Assembly: GCA_003339415.1 (NCBI GenBank)
Contig: PDHQ01000009.1
Span: 156,106 to 220,105 of the forward strand
Reading direction: 5' to 3'
DNA length: 64,000 nt
DNA from: Ophiocordyceps camponoti-saundersi (nom. inval.)
Taxonomy: Eukaryota > Ascomycota > Sordariomycetes > Hypocreales > Ophiocordycipitaceae
Below, piece after piece: positions 1-11,182 of the stretch. The notes below the pieces were generated by a model that worked only from the letters and a program-made list of their open reading frames with translations, was not told the origin of the DNA and ran no database searches. Positions within the stretch are counted from its first letter, which is position 1. Each line of letters begins with the position of its first letter. Position numbers and translations under genes: made by a program.

Positions 1-23
1 GTACCAACGTAGCTGCAGCAAAA

Positions 24-2378
24 ATGTCGTACGCGGTCCGCCGGCACGATGACGACGCGGCCATGGCGACGCCCACCTCTGCGCCGGTGCTCGACTACCG
101 CTGCCTCTTCACGCACGATCTGCGGCGCAAGCAGAAGCGCTGGCAGGACGGCCGCCTGAAATACCACACCTACAACCGGCGCGTCATGGTATACGATGAC
201 GGCGGGAACCTGGTTGGCGACGCGCACGCGCGACAAGGCCCGCTGGCCGAGGGCGATGAGATGGAGCTCGAGAGCGGCGCCGCGGCTATAGTGCAGGTCG
301 GGGAGTGCGTCGGCGTCCGGCAGCAGGATCTGTCGGGGCTGGTGGACAAGCGAGCGAGAGAAGTCGCGCGTCGGGCTGCTGCTAGGGGAACCCCGACGAC
401 GACGACGACGACGACTACACCTGACTCGCGGAGAGCGACTCCTGCGCGGGTTGGAATCCTGGGTCGCGCTTTCATACCGCAGATATCGCCCTTTGAGGAG
501 AGGCTTAGGACGGAGGAGAGTGTCAAGAGGAGGAAGAGGAGTGCTTCGCCTCCGAGTAAGGGAGGGTTCGCGAGGAGTCTTTTCGGCACTAGGCTGACGC
601 TCTCGGCTGATTTTCCGACGAGGAAGAAGGCTCGGGTCCGTGAAGATGGGCAGGGAGATGTGTTGGTGCGGCGCGAGACGTGCGCTGTTCGGAATATAAC
701 TATGCGCTCACCTGTTGAGGGTGTGGCGCGAAATGTCGACGACGACGTGCCTCGAGCGCGGGAGAGGATGGCGGAGAGGTCGGCGAATATTTCGAACGGA
801 CGAGTTATCCATACGGCTGGTGAAGAAGATGGTATTTCGGCGATGGATCATCAGCCTCATGTGCGGAAGAAGACGCTGCAAAAGTTGACCGACACTCCAA
901 TACCGGTTGCTCGCAACGCGGAACCTCCGAGACCGAATTTGGAATGCGAGTTTTCGTCTGATGTCGTGCCGTCTACGGAGCCTCCGCGGGAAGAGCGGGA
1001 GTTTTTTAAGGACGAGGTGGGCGGGGACCGAGGGGGTGAGGAGACGGTTGATGAGGCTTCGCAGTCTGTATTTGACGGGCAGTCTTCTGTTGAGGGTCCG
1101 ATCGGTTCTCGAAAACATGTCATCGATGAGGCAGTTCCGTCTGAAGAACCAGTTTTTAACAAGGCGGTTCTCTCTAAAGAACCCATTATCGGCGAGGTAA
1201 ACCCTTCCGAACAAGCCATCGTTGACGAGGCACTTCTCTCTGAAGAACCGATCATGGACGAAGAGATTCCTCCTGAAGAACCGGTTATCGACGAGGCGAT
1301 TCCTTCTCAAGAAACCATCATTGACGAGGCAATTCCTTCTCAAGAACCCATCATCGACGAGGCAGTCCCCCCTGAAGAACCCGTAATCGACGAGGCATCG
1401 GATGATCCGACACGGACACCTGACCAGGTTCCATCGCCCCCGGGCGCAAGTTCGGGGAGAGACGGGGACGCGACGATCCATGAGCCGGACACTGCCCCTA
1501 AGCGGTCCGAACGGCAACGGGCGGAATTGCGCATCCGGTCGAGGCAGCGGAGGGGCCTGTTGATCATGTCGGATCAGCGGCGAAGTGAGAGTCGGAGCAG
1601 ACCGTCTCGAAAGAAGCCGATTCGAAGCAGCTCCTCCGAGCCGGAGACACTACAAAGGCCGGACAGGCAGTCTACGCGCCGCGCCGAGGTGTCGCTTTCG
1701 CCTTTTCGCGAGACGCCTGCAGGCTCGGACTCGAGCGGCGACGATGACGGCGTTCGGGGTGGCGACTGCAGCGACGACGAGCGACGAAGACTACCCAAGG
1801 CCGTCGCTCATCGTAAGCAGAGAACGAGACCATCATCGAAAAGGGGTCCACGGATCGAGAGGCTCGCGCGGAAGAGCACAAAGAGCAAGGAGATTTTTGG
1901 TCTTTTCTCTTCTGCCGAGGCGGAGGCGGAGGCGGAGGTTGTGCCTACAACGTTTGCCCTGGCGTCCAACTGGACCGGCCTTGGCGGCGACCGGCAAAAC
2001 GACCTAGCTGGGTTGGCATCCCTAGCGAGGCAGGCCTCGGGCAGGAGACGAGGAGGCAATAACGTCGTCGCGGGCGGAAGACGTCGAGGGACGTCGTCGG
2101 CGACAAAGGTCGAGGCTGATCGTCGCCCCAACCGGGAAATGGAGATTAACCCGCTCGATGGCGATGGCAGGCCTCGGATCTCGAACCCTGCTACGCGGGG
2201 GAGGAAGGCCGCCAGGAGGGAGCATGCTATGGGTCGGGCGCCGCAGCCGCTTGTGCCGGTTGAGCCCAGCACTACGACCGCTACCATCGCGACGGATACC
2301 GCTGCTACGACGACGGAAAGACCCGAGGAGGGAGGCCTGCCGGGGTTCAGTCGGGCTAACGGGGGGTCATGGGCCTAG
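24..2378 (+). CDS. Mte1/Dbl2/ZGRF1-like DNA-repair protein with N-terminal DUF2439 domain
   Basis: A single open exon of 784 residues. Residues about 23-110 resemble the DUF2439 (ZGRF1-like N-terminal) domain: a Cys-Leu-Phe-Thr-His-Asp start, then RRKQKRWQDGRLKYHTYNRR and VMVYD. Family knowledge: budding-yeast Mte1, fission-yeast Dbl2 and the N-terminus of animal ZGRF1 share this domain and act with FANCM/Mph1-type helicases at recombination and telomeric intermediates in the nucleus. The rest looks disordered: acidic, Arg- and Ser-rich, with an 11-residue tandem repeat at about residues 366-458 and several basic clusters (for example RRKRS) that could be nuclear localisation signals. No helicase or GRF zinc finger follows, so it is Mte1/Dbl2-like rather than full ZGRF1-like. 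The ATG at 24 is the first; another in-frame ATG lies at 63. Only 23 nt precede it and that frame is open, so an upstream exon outside the window cannot be excluded. Confidence 0.75.
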   Translation: MSYAVRRHDDDAAMATPTSAPVLDYRCLFTHDLRRKQKRWQDGRLKYHTYNRRVMVYDDGGNLVGDAHARQGPLAEGDEMELESGAAAIVQVGECVGVRQQDLSGLVDKRAREVARRAAARGTPTTTTTTTTPDSRRATPARVGILGRAFIPQISPFEERLRTEESVKRRKRSASPPSKGGFARSLFGTRLTLSADFPTRKKARVREDGQGDVLVRRETCAVRNITMRSPVEGVARNVDDDVPRARERMAERSANISNGRVIHTAGEEDGISAMDHQPHVRKKTLQKLTDTPIPVARNAEPPRPNLECEFSSDVVPSTEPPREEREFFKDEVGGDRGGEETVDEASQSVFDGQSSVEGPIGSRKHVIDEAVPSEEPVFNKAVLSKEPIIGEVNPSEQAIVDEALLSEEPIMDEEIPPEEPVIDEAIPSQETIIDEAIPSQEPIIDEAVPPEEPVIDEASDDPTRTPDQVPSPPGASSGRDGDATIHEPDTAPKRSERQRAELRIRSRQRRGLLIMSDQRRSESRSRPSRKKPIRSSSSEPETLQRPDRQSTRRAEVSLSPFRETPAGSDSSGDDDGVRGGDCSDDERRRLPKAVAHRKQRTRPSSKRGPRIERLARKSTKSKEIFGLFSSAEAEAEAEVVPTTFALASNWTGLGGDRQNDLAGLASLARQASGRRRGGNNVVAGGRRRGTSSATKVEADRRPNREMEINPLDGDGRPRISNPATRGRKAARREHAMGRAPQPLVPVEPSTTTATIATDTAATTTERPEEGGLPGFSRANGGSWA
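1119..1397 (+). repeat. 33-bp in-frame tandem repeat inside the Mte1-like gene
   Basis: Eight full 33-bp units and a partial ninth encode variants of the 11-residue unit VIDEAVPSEEP (positions 366-458 of the protein). The frame is kept throughout and substitutions favour Ile/Val, Asp/Glu, Pro and Ser/Thr, so the repeat is translated and acidic. Units near the 3' end (about 1284-1397) are the most alike, suggesting recent expansion there. Confidence 0.85.
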
Positions 2379-3909
2379 TTCTTCATGCATGAATTCTGGG
2401 TGGAGGCTAGGGCTTAAGGTGGTAGGTGATCGATCGACGGATGCGCCGCTTCGGGCCACTTTGCCGGGAGGTGAGGTGGGCGATGATGTGACGTCGAGCG
2501 AGAGAGAGTGTGTGATTACTCCGTACGATTGGCCACGGTGGTTTGTGGTTGTTGCATAGCCTTGGCGTCGTTGGGATGAGGAGACGATGAGATGGGAAAT
2601 GTGGAGCTGGGGATGGTATTGGTTGGGCTTGTTCATGATGATGAGGTTAGTCTCGCAGACTATCGTCTGTGGAATACTCACGTGAAGCTGCATATATGCG
2701 TAAATCGTCATTTGTATGCATGTATTGTAATTCTCTAGCCGAGCGTGCTGAAGCCGAGGACGTGGGTTGCAATGCTTGCTCATGTGATGAACGTAAAACT
2801 CGAAATTGAAGCCGGGATGGTGAAGAGAGCGGGCTTGAGGAGGAGAAGGCCGGGTATGAAGCACCGTCGTCTTGAGCTCGGGAGACTGTAAGAGCTCTTC
2901 TCTACGGATACCACGTCTTCGGTGAACTTGGTTGCGGAGATGGCTATGGAAGTGTGGCGTTTCCGCCTCAGTGTTGATACGTGCAGAGATGTTATAGAAA
3001 GCGGTTGGAAGCTTGCATCCGGTAAATATATGAACGCATACTGGCCTTATTGAAGTTGACGCGAATGGAGATATCATTGTGAGATGAAGAGACGTCGATC
3101 TATGGGATTAGACTGGAGAAGGGATTCCATAACTCCTTCAACAGACTCCCTTTCTTTCTTCTCTTGACATTTATACACACATAAATTGAGGCTGAAGGAC
3201 GCAAGCGGTACGGTGCGATGATAGACCCCGTGAGCATGATATGGTGGTTAGGAGATGCGGAGGGAGGCGCAGGGACGCGGCATGCTTAAAGGCCAAAGGC
3301 TCTGACGATTACATGATACATCCTTGTCTTGGATTTTCTTGGCGCGGATTACGGCATCCATATCACGTGAGCAGACATGTACACACACATTCTTCTCTAT
3401 GCCGAATCTCGCGACAGCAAACCCAACTTCACGTCTACGCTGAAACGAACGACGAAAGCCATGAGACGATACGATATAGGAGACCACGAAAGGCTTCGAA
3501 AGCCGCAAGCGAGTGTCGACGACCAGCAGAACGTGCGTGGCTAGAAGTTGACGAAGTTGCGCCGCGTGCTTTCTTGCGACGAAGTGGTAAGGCATCGTGA
3601 CTTTGCATCAACTTGAGAAGATCTTGTTCGCGGAGAAGAAGAGGGAGAAGGACATCGGCGGGTTCGAGGAAGAGAAGAGGGGAGAGAGCTTGGGGTTGGG
3701 AAGAGGCAGAGAGAGTGTGCAAGTGAATACCTGAGTGGGAGGGAGAGGGAGGTGTGAAAGGAAGGGAAAGAGATACGACGACTTTGCCTTCTTTTTTAAC
3801 AAGAGAGGAGAAGGAAGAAAAGAAGGGGGAGAGAGAGCGTGAGATTTTCTAGGAAGAGAGATCTAAGTGGTGGTGAAGAAAGGCAAAGAGAGGGAAGAGA
3901 GTGAGAGAC

Positions 3910-3950
<41 letters not shown>
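2379..3950. other. Intergenic region between the Mte1-like gene and the TAD2-like gene
   Basis: No gene is recognised. Reading frames here (for example 2367-3077 minus and 3241-3600 plus) have no domain, no codon pattern and no splice support. The last 300 bases are purine-rich and end in a (GA)n run just upstream of the deaminase start; this is probably its 5' leader and promoter. Confidence 0.5.
3911..3947. repeat. (GA)n microsatellite
   Basis: An almost pure GA dinucleotide run immediately before the ATG at 3951. It lies in the probable 5' untranslated region of the TAD2-like gene. Confidence 0.85.
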
Positions 3951-3951
<1 letters not shown>

Positions 3952-5547
3952 TGCCGGGTGGGCAGCAAAATCGAAGCGAGCAAACGGCGCTGACCACGTG
4001 CGCGATTGGCAGGCAGCTGGCGAGTGCCTTCCTGCCCAGAATGGCGCGCTTCATCTTTTCCACCCTCTTTTCCAACGCACGGAAGGCACTTCTTTGGTTG
4101 CTCTGTTCCAACAACGAAGCTTCCTCAACCACCACCATCGCCACTACCATCGCCACTCCTCCTGCCACCACTCCTGCCATCACCACTGCAGACACCACTG
4201 CAACCACCACTGCGACCACCACTGCCATGTCGGACATCAACAGTCCCGTCAACTGCCCGATGCAGTCGGAGCATCAGCAACTGAAGAAGAAGAAGTTCAA
4301 GACGCAAAAGGGCGGCAAGAAGAACAAGAAGAACAAGCAGAAGAACAACAAGAACAACATGATGAAGATGCAGGCCGATGCCCCCTGCCACCTCGACAAG
4401 GAAAACGTCCCGCCCGAAGGCCTCATCCTCGCCGCATCGTTTGCAAACTTGAGCCTTTGCAACTCCAAGGTTGACGATGTGCATGACGTGCATAACGAGG
4501 TCGTGCATGTTTGCGGCGAGGCTCGAGGCGATGATGGCGATGATGATCCGAAGAAGCACTTTGTCACCGAGCCCGAGATCGACGATGATCTCGACGACGA
4601 CGAGAAGCAGAAACTGAAGAATCTCTTTTTCATCGGCGAAGCACTCGAGATGGTAAGCCCCGAATGAAACTGGGCTCTCAAAGAATGAACTAACCTTGCC
4701 CTCCCAGGCTCGCCTCGCTCTTCGCACCAATGAAACGCCCGTCGGCTGCGTTCTTGTGCACAACGGCTCCATCATCGCCAAGGGCATGAATGCTACCAAC
4801 GTCACCCGCAACGGCACCCGCCACGCCGAACTCATGGCCATCTCCGCCCTGCTGTCGGTGACGGCGAACGAGCCCGGTGATGAGGGTCATCTCCACCCCT
4901 ACGGCCAGAAGCTGCTCCCCGCCGGCCAGGTCGATGCCGGCATCTTGCGCAACAGCATCCTCTACGTGACGGTCGAGCCGTGCGTCATGTGCGCCTCTCT
5001 TCTGCGTCAGATGGGTATCAAAAAGGTGTACTTTGGCGCCGTCAACGACAAGTTTGGAGGTACCGGTGGTGTCTTCAACATACACGCCAACTCGTTGCCT
5101 GTCGGCTCGGATGGCCAGACGGCGGCCTCGCGCCCGTTGCCGCATCGCCAGCCCTCGCAGCTCCCGGACGGAAGCGGCACGCTCGGCAACTCGTACCCGC
5201 CCGGCGGTGGCGACGGGGGCAACGTCGAGCGCGGCTATGAGATTGAGGGCGGCTGGGGACGTGATGAGGCCGTCGCCTTACTGCGTCGCTTCTACGTCCA
5301 GGAGAATGGCCGGGCTCCGGTGCCGCGCAAGAAGGAGGGCCGGGCTGCTCGGCTGGCCGCCATGATGGAGAAGGATGCGCTGGCTCGTGAGGAGTCGATG
5401 CAGGAGCGTGGTGGAGGCGACAAGGCAGCGGTAGGCAGCATCACTGTCGTCTGACGGAGGGAGCGGGTATCTGTGACGCTAACTTCTTTTTTCCCCCTCA
5501 TCTTCTAGGACGCCTACCTGGAGCTCGTCGAGGACGAGTGCCGCTGA
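3951..5547 (+). CDS. tRNA-specific adenosine-34 deaminase, TAD2-like catalytic subunit
   Basis: Three exons fit one frame: 3951-4652, 4708-5430 and 5509-5547, introns phase 0 with GTAAGC and GTAGGC donors. Exon 2 holds the cytidine/deoxycytidylate-deaminase fold: the zinc ligand and proton shuttle in TRHAEL (His273-Ala-Glu275 if the start is 3951) and the second zinc site in EPCVMCASLL. ETPVGCVLV and KKVYFGAVNDKFGG are typical of Tad2/ADAT2. Family role: with Tad3 it deaminates A34 to inosine in tRNA anticodons. The domain is preceded by a long unusual region with Thr/Ala repeats from (ACC)n, a Lys/Asn-rich basic stretch and an acidic stretch. That leaves the start open: 3951 gives 487 residues; 4227 (MSDINSPVNCP) gives 395, closer to usual lengths. 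The last intron adds only 12 residues (DAYLELVEDECR). Confidence 0.85.
4124..4227 (+). repeat. Imperfect (ACC/ATC)n trinucleotide tract in the 5' part of the TAD2-like gene
   Basis: Repeated accacc and atcgcc triplets would encode a Thr/Ala-rich stretch. The next in-frame ATG is at its 3' edge (4227), so the tract could be 5' leader rather than coding. Confidence 0.7.
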
Positions 5548-7088
5548 ACCCTATGGGCAAAGTCGACCAACCACTGGGGATATTTTTCAATGAGTTGTTG
5601 AAGCAAGGGATAGATGATGACTGTCACGGCCTTTCTGGTGGGTAGGTAGATGGCAACTAGATTCTAGGTGAAGCCTCGGGGCGTGTGTGCCATTTGGTTG
5701 ACATTGCGAATCGAGGCGTATCGTATACCTACTTGGTTTCAGTCCCTTTTGTTTGATTGCATTCTCGTCTGCGTTTAATATCCTGTCCGTCCACCGTCAG
5801 CCACCGAATCTATCGTCACCAGAACTGCCGAGCCTCTCTGAAGGATGTCGAAGGACGACGCCAAGAGGACGGATAGCCTCGGTATGCATGTAAGTATGCA
5901 TAATAAGCATGGCTATTTTGTTGCTATAGCAGCTTTTTTATTGCGACAGTAATGGCGTGTCTAATCATCAGCTCCATGTTTGTTTGTACGTATATATATT
6001 TCTCCGTAGGCAGTTTACGGTAAATGTAATAGAGCAGAGCAGATATATAACGTGGTCGTCGTCCGTTGGGATGGGGCTGAGGAGTATCGGCGACGCCGAG
6101 AGGGCAATCAATAGTTGGGGATGTGGTATAGAGAGGGCCTCTATTTTATGTCTGAGTATGGTATGTATGTATGTACGGAGTGAAATTAGGAACAGAGAGA
6201 AAGAGAAGGAGAGATAGGGAGAGATAGAGAGAGACACAGAGAGAGGGGCAGACCGAGAGAGAGAGAGAGAAGGGGAGAGAGAGGACCTATCTGGGATGGA
6301 AGCTGGGTTTTCTTAAAGCTGTGATGATAGGAAGGGTGTGTGCGTGTATATGTATGCATAGTGTGTGCGAATATGTAGAGTATTAAACAGCTGTAACACT
6401 GTCTCTTGCACCCGGATGGATAGATAGATGTGAATAGCAAGAGTGGATGAGGAGAAGGGGATGAGGCTGAGAATACACGTGTACAACGTATGTACATATG
6501 TACGGCCATGGCCTATCTCTGTTCGGGGTTGAACAAATAACCTTCTCAGGCTATATGTCCTCGAATATAGTCCTTATATCGTAAACGTACGCCCCTCCCT
6601 TCCACGCACAGCACTCCCCCCCTCCCTCTCCGCCTCATCTCTCTCCACCGAGCCGCGATGTAGGTATGTACATATGTATATAACAAGATGCGTGTATGTA
6701 TGTGTGTACAACATAGTCTAAATCCCTACGAAATGACCACATAGTTCATATGTACTATATATATGAAAGAGGCACCTTCTTTACATATATGTACGTAAAC
6801 AAGGAGAGCAAGTATAAAAACTCAGCCCACTCATCGCCTCATTTTGCTTCCAAACACCCGGCGGAGAGGGTCCCCAGAGTCACAGGTGAGAGTTGGGAAG
6901 AGTAAGGAGGAAGAGGGACGTTGTGCTTTTTTTTGTGCGATTTTACATACATACATACGTGCTGGACGAGCGGCCGTCGGAGCTGGGCTGGGTGGTTGGA
7001 AGAAGCTCTGGCGCGCGGATCAGGGGCCTGTTTTAGAGGGGCGGTTTTGGGTGGAGACGAGGGGGGGGGGGGGGGGGGGGGGGGTGTT

Positions 7089-7184
<96 letters not shown>

Positions 7185-8691
7185 TGCTTTTTTTTTTCGG
7201 GTTTGGTGAGGAGTTGGGTGTTTGCTGATTGGTGTGCGTGTTTGCTGGTGTATGAGGGATGAGGTGAGAGGATGGAGGTTGGACTGGGTGAAGAGGGATT
7301 TTGGTGGTTGTCGCGAGGAGGGGGGGATCAAGGCTGTGGAAGGAAAGGAGAGGAAAGAAGGGGATAGTTCGATTGGTGGGTTTGAGGGATAGAGTGTTGT
7401 TGGTTGATGAGAGGAAGAGGGATGGGCGTGGAGTTGGCTCTGGAAGAGGATGGACAAGAGGTTGGGATGGGAGGGTTGTATCCGTAGAGTCAGAATGATT
7501 ACTGCTGTCGGTTACTGAGTTATGTGATGATGGCTGTCATGGCTTCATTTACATACATACATGCAAAGAGAGCAGTTCTCTGCGTAGGTAGAGAAGAAGC
7601 CGTCATTTCATTATACGGATAGTTGACCTCCGTATCAAATAGAAGTAGGGTAATAGGGGTACAGTTATGCATCCATGCAACGTGAAAACGATGTTTATGC
7701 TGTGAAGAAACATGTATGATTATGCATTCGTGCATACATATGTTTTCATGATTAAACAGATGCGCTGCAGATTATCATCGATCTTGACTTATGCATCTCA
7801 TACATACACATAGAGTTGAGCTCATGGGGAAAAACCTCACCGGTATCGCTTACTTCCCCTATTCTCGTTGAAAATCTCTTTGACAACAGCCTGATGAACA
7901 GTAAAGAGTATACGAATAACTGAATCAACATACCCATGTAAACTTCTCCCAATCCCAACACATCTTCAAAGCATCACGATTGGCAAACCGCATCCTCGAC
8001 CGGGGTATATTCTCTCCCCCTGTTCATTTTCCCCAGCGTCAAGACACACACACCCCTTCTCCATCCAACCTCTAACCCCGTCCCTGCAATGATTTCAAGG
8101 TTAATCGGCGTTGCAACGTTTCGGTCCCCCCCAATTCCCCCCCGTGCAATTTCGGCATGTGGACAAATTTGAATTTTCATCTGTGTATAATGTTTATGTC
8201 GTAATGCGAGTTAACAACTCGGTAGTTTTCATTGTATTAGCCGCATCTACAAAACACTCTTGTTTTTTATCATTGTCTTATTAGTAGTTCATCATGACCG
8301 AGACATGATTGGTATATATATATTCTCTTATTTCTATCTATGTATTTTATTTCTATTCATGTCTTTCGTATCTTACATGTTTTATGTATGGATGATGAAT
8401 TACCGTCTAGTAGTAAGATGCAGAAAAGAAGCGAGACTTGAAGAAGAGATAGAGAAGGAAAAGAAAGGAAAAAGAAAGGAACAAGTTAAAAAAAAAGAAA
8501 CATAGACCAAGTCGACAATGCCGTTCTAAACCCCGTCATCAACGTCGTCAACATGAGCAATGTACAATGAAGCCTCGTGATCATCATCCCAGCTTTTTTT
8601 TTCCCCTCACCCTCTTTTGTTTCATTCTTGTCGACGTCTCCTTCTTCTTCTTCGTCTGTTTCATCGTCTCTCATTCTCAAGGTTGGGATTC
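5548..8691. other. 3.1-kb intergenic region, low complexity
   Basis: No gene is recognised. It holds a GA-rich stretch (about 6195-6285), many TATG/CATA tetranucleotide runs, the extreme G tract at 7061-7183 and (about 8400-8500) a purine-rich A/G stretch. Reading frames across the G tract encode only poly-Gly or poly-Pro and are spurious. Confidence 0.6.
7061..7183 (+). repeat. Extreme poly-G tract broken by a T run
   Basis: About 24 G, then TG and 12 T, then about 30 G, one T and over 50 G. Such a tract could form G-quadruplexes, but is also a common artefact of two-colour short-read chemistry or homopolymer miscalling. Treat its length as unreliable. Confidence 0.9.
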
Positions 8692-10946
8692 TCAAGGTTG
8701 GGGTTCAGGAGGGGTGACTTGATCATCGCCATCGTTCTTCTTCTCCTCTCCCTCCTTCGTCTCACCTTCAGGCTTCTGCTCCTCTCCCTCCTTCTTCTCC
8801 TCACCTTCAGGCTCCTCCTTCTTCCCCTCTTCAGTCCCGACTCCAGCATCAAAGTAATGGTTCACAGTCGCATTCTTCCCGTCCGATCCGTAAGCATCAC
8901 CGCCGAATTCGAGGTAACCCTTGGTGAGGACCGGGGCAGGGAAACGCTCCATAAGTTCGGTCGTATCGCCAAAGATCCAGACCGTGTTCATGCCCATGGC
9001 TGAATGCTGCGCAATGTGACAGTGCATCATCCACGCACCGACGTTCTCCTTGGTCACCCGGATGCGCCACGCTCGCCATCCGTTGGTCGTGTCTGGCTTG
9101 TCCTTGTTCGTATAGCGGTAGAGGAGGGTGGTGTCTCGTTTGGCGGGAGTGTAGCCTTCGAACTTCTTCTCGTTCTCTTCCGCGTTGTACGTTCCCGTCC
9201 CGGAGCCGAGATCCCAGGCGTGCTCGCCGTGGATGTGCATCGGATGAATGTCAAAGTTGCCCGTGAGTCCGCCGTTGTTCTGCCATACAATGTCCAGCAC
9301 CTCGCCGACCTTGGCAGGGAACGTCTTGGTCACGTTGTCGAAGCCGCTGTTTTGAAGGGCGCGGTCGTAGCTCGGCATCGAGTTGTCGTCTGCTGCGTTG
9401 GCTTGGACGGCGGTGTAGACGTTGATCAGGTATGGCTTCGGTTGGACGGCAGCCTGGACGTCTTCTTTCCAGGGGCTTCCGTTTTGACTGCGTGTGAGAG
9501 AGGAATATGTGAGCATCTCTCTCTTCTTCATCTGTCGATAGTAGAAAAGGGGGGAAGATGACTTACGCCCAGACCAGAGCGCCGTTCAGCTTCCCGTCCT
9601 TGTACTCTCCGCTCGTAAGCATCTGGTTGATCTGGATGGTGACGGTGCGTGTCACGTCCTGGAGACGGGGAAACTCCTTTCTCTTCTCCTCCTCGGCCGG
9701 CTGAAGCGTGTACTCGAGATAGTCGTTGGTCGTCATCGGCAACTCGACCGGAGGCTTCTCGGGCAGCTTCGACTTGGGCTGAGGCGGCTTCTCGCACTTG
9801 TCCATGCGATAGCGGAGCATGGCGTAACCCTTGATACTCTCAGGCCTCTCCCGGCTCTCGAACCGGATCCAAAACTCCGTCTTGTTCATCTGGTCGATTT
9901 CGGCCGCCGACTTGGTCTGCAATCGGTAGCTGAAGCGCTGTCCCGGCGCGACCTGCATGTGGTCGATGTCCACCGGCTCGGTCAGAGCTCCGTCTGCTTC
10001 TATCACGCTGAGCTTATCGTGCTGCTCGATGCCGAGCTTGACCATGGACAGGGCGGTGGCGCCGATGGTTCGTAGACGATAGACCTGATCGGGGAGGACG
10101 TCGATGACATACGGCTCGCAAGAAGCATCGGAAGAGGCGCCAAAGTCGGCCTTACCGCTGTGACCCTGGACGAGCACCGCTTGAGGCTCGCCAGACCAGC
10201 GGAAAGGGTCGGCCAGGAGTCCGCCCTCGATGGTGGCGTCATCTTTGGCGTAGTAGTCGGCCAGCATGAGGACGACGTCCTTTCCATAGTCCTTTTCCGC
10301 TTGCTCGCGGTTTGGATCCTCGACGATGAGAGGTCCGTGAGCGGTGATGAGTTGGAATCCTACGTGTGAGTGATAGAAGTAAGTGCCGGCGTCACCAGGC
10401 TCAGGTCGGACCTCGTAGTCGAAGTAGTGATCAGGCGGGATGGGCCACTGGCTGACAAGGGGAGTGCCGTCTGAGAAGGGGGCAGTCCTCTGGGATAGAC
10501 CGTGCCAGTGCTGTATAGTGCGTGTGTGTGTCAGCTTATGGTATGGGATGGTTGTCTGAGATGTAGTGTGTATGGAGGTAGGTATGTATGTAAGACGAGC
10601 AGAAGAAAGGAAAACATGGACAAGATGACGGATGAGAGACATGATGATGATGATGATGGACGAGAAGGGAGAGAAGGGGGAGAGGGAAACAAACCATGGT
10701 GAGATTTGTATCGTGCATCTTATTCCAAACCCGGACCCAAGTGACTTTGCCCTCGGACATGTTGAGCTGCGGTCCCGGTGACTGTCCATTGATGAGAACC
10801 GACTTTCGCTTCTGACAGTCAATGTTGAGCTCCCCCTCGGTGATTTCAAGCTCAAAATCGGGCTTGAAGTCATCTCCATGAACTTGAACCTCAGCCTGAG
10901 CGCCGATGAAGAGGAGAGTAGAGAGGAAGAAGGTCGATAACAACAT
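8692..10946 (-). CDS. Secreted multicopper oxidase, fungal ascorbate-oxidase/laccase-like
   Basis: Three exons on the minus strand: 10946-10695, 10510-9567 and 9487-8692, giving 663 residues. A signal peptide (MLLSTFFLSTLLFIGAQA) is followed by three cupredoxin domains. All four copper-binding motifs are present: HWHG (His85, His87), HSH (131-133), HPMHIHGEHAW (His480, 483, 485) and HCHIAQHSAMGM (554-565) with the type-1 Cys555 and Met565 as axial ligand. Family role: oxidises phenols, ascorbate or similar reductants at the type-1 site and reduces oxygen to water at the trinuclear cluster. GTYFYHSHVGFQ and the domain spacing point to the fungal ascorbate-oxidase-type group, which includes conidial-pigment oxidases, but the substrate cannot be told. 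The last 50 residues are an unusual Lys/Glu/Gly-rich tail after the catalytic domain. No transmembrane anchor as in Fet3 is visible. Confidence 0.9.
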
Positions 10947-11175
10947 GATGACGGTTATTGCTCCTGTTTTTTTGGCCCTCCCTTTTCGAAAAAGAAGAAA
11001 AAGGATAGAAACCGACTGATAAGACGGAAGACTAAGTAATAAACAAAGGGACCTTTTCTAAAAGGAACGAGGGATGATGAGGAGCTTCACCGGGAAGCGA
11101 CGGCGGGCTGGAAGCGAGCGTTGTTCTTCGTCGACATGAACTACGATTTGAGCCTCGACGGGCATCTCTTCTCTC

Positions 11176-11182
11176 TATATAG
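11176..11182 (-). promoter_or_regulatory. Possible TATA box of the multicopper oxidase gene
   Basis: CTATATAG on the minus strand, about 230 nt upstream of the start at 10946. The distance would imply a leader of about 200 nt; no other TATA-like site is closer. Confidence 0.35.

Noticed and set aside
2367..3077. Minus-strand frame of 236 codons
   Set aside because: Lies over the 3' region of the Mte1-like gene, has no domain or splice support and an His/Ser/Thr-rich random-looking composition.
4125..4841. Minus-strand frame of 238 codons
   Set aside because: Antisense of the low-complexity exon and deaminase start; no family resemblance.
6844..7262. Poly-Gly and poly-Pro frames
   Set aside because: Simple translations of the G/T homopolymer tract.
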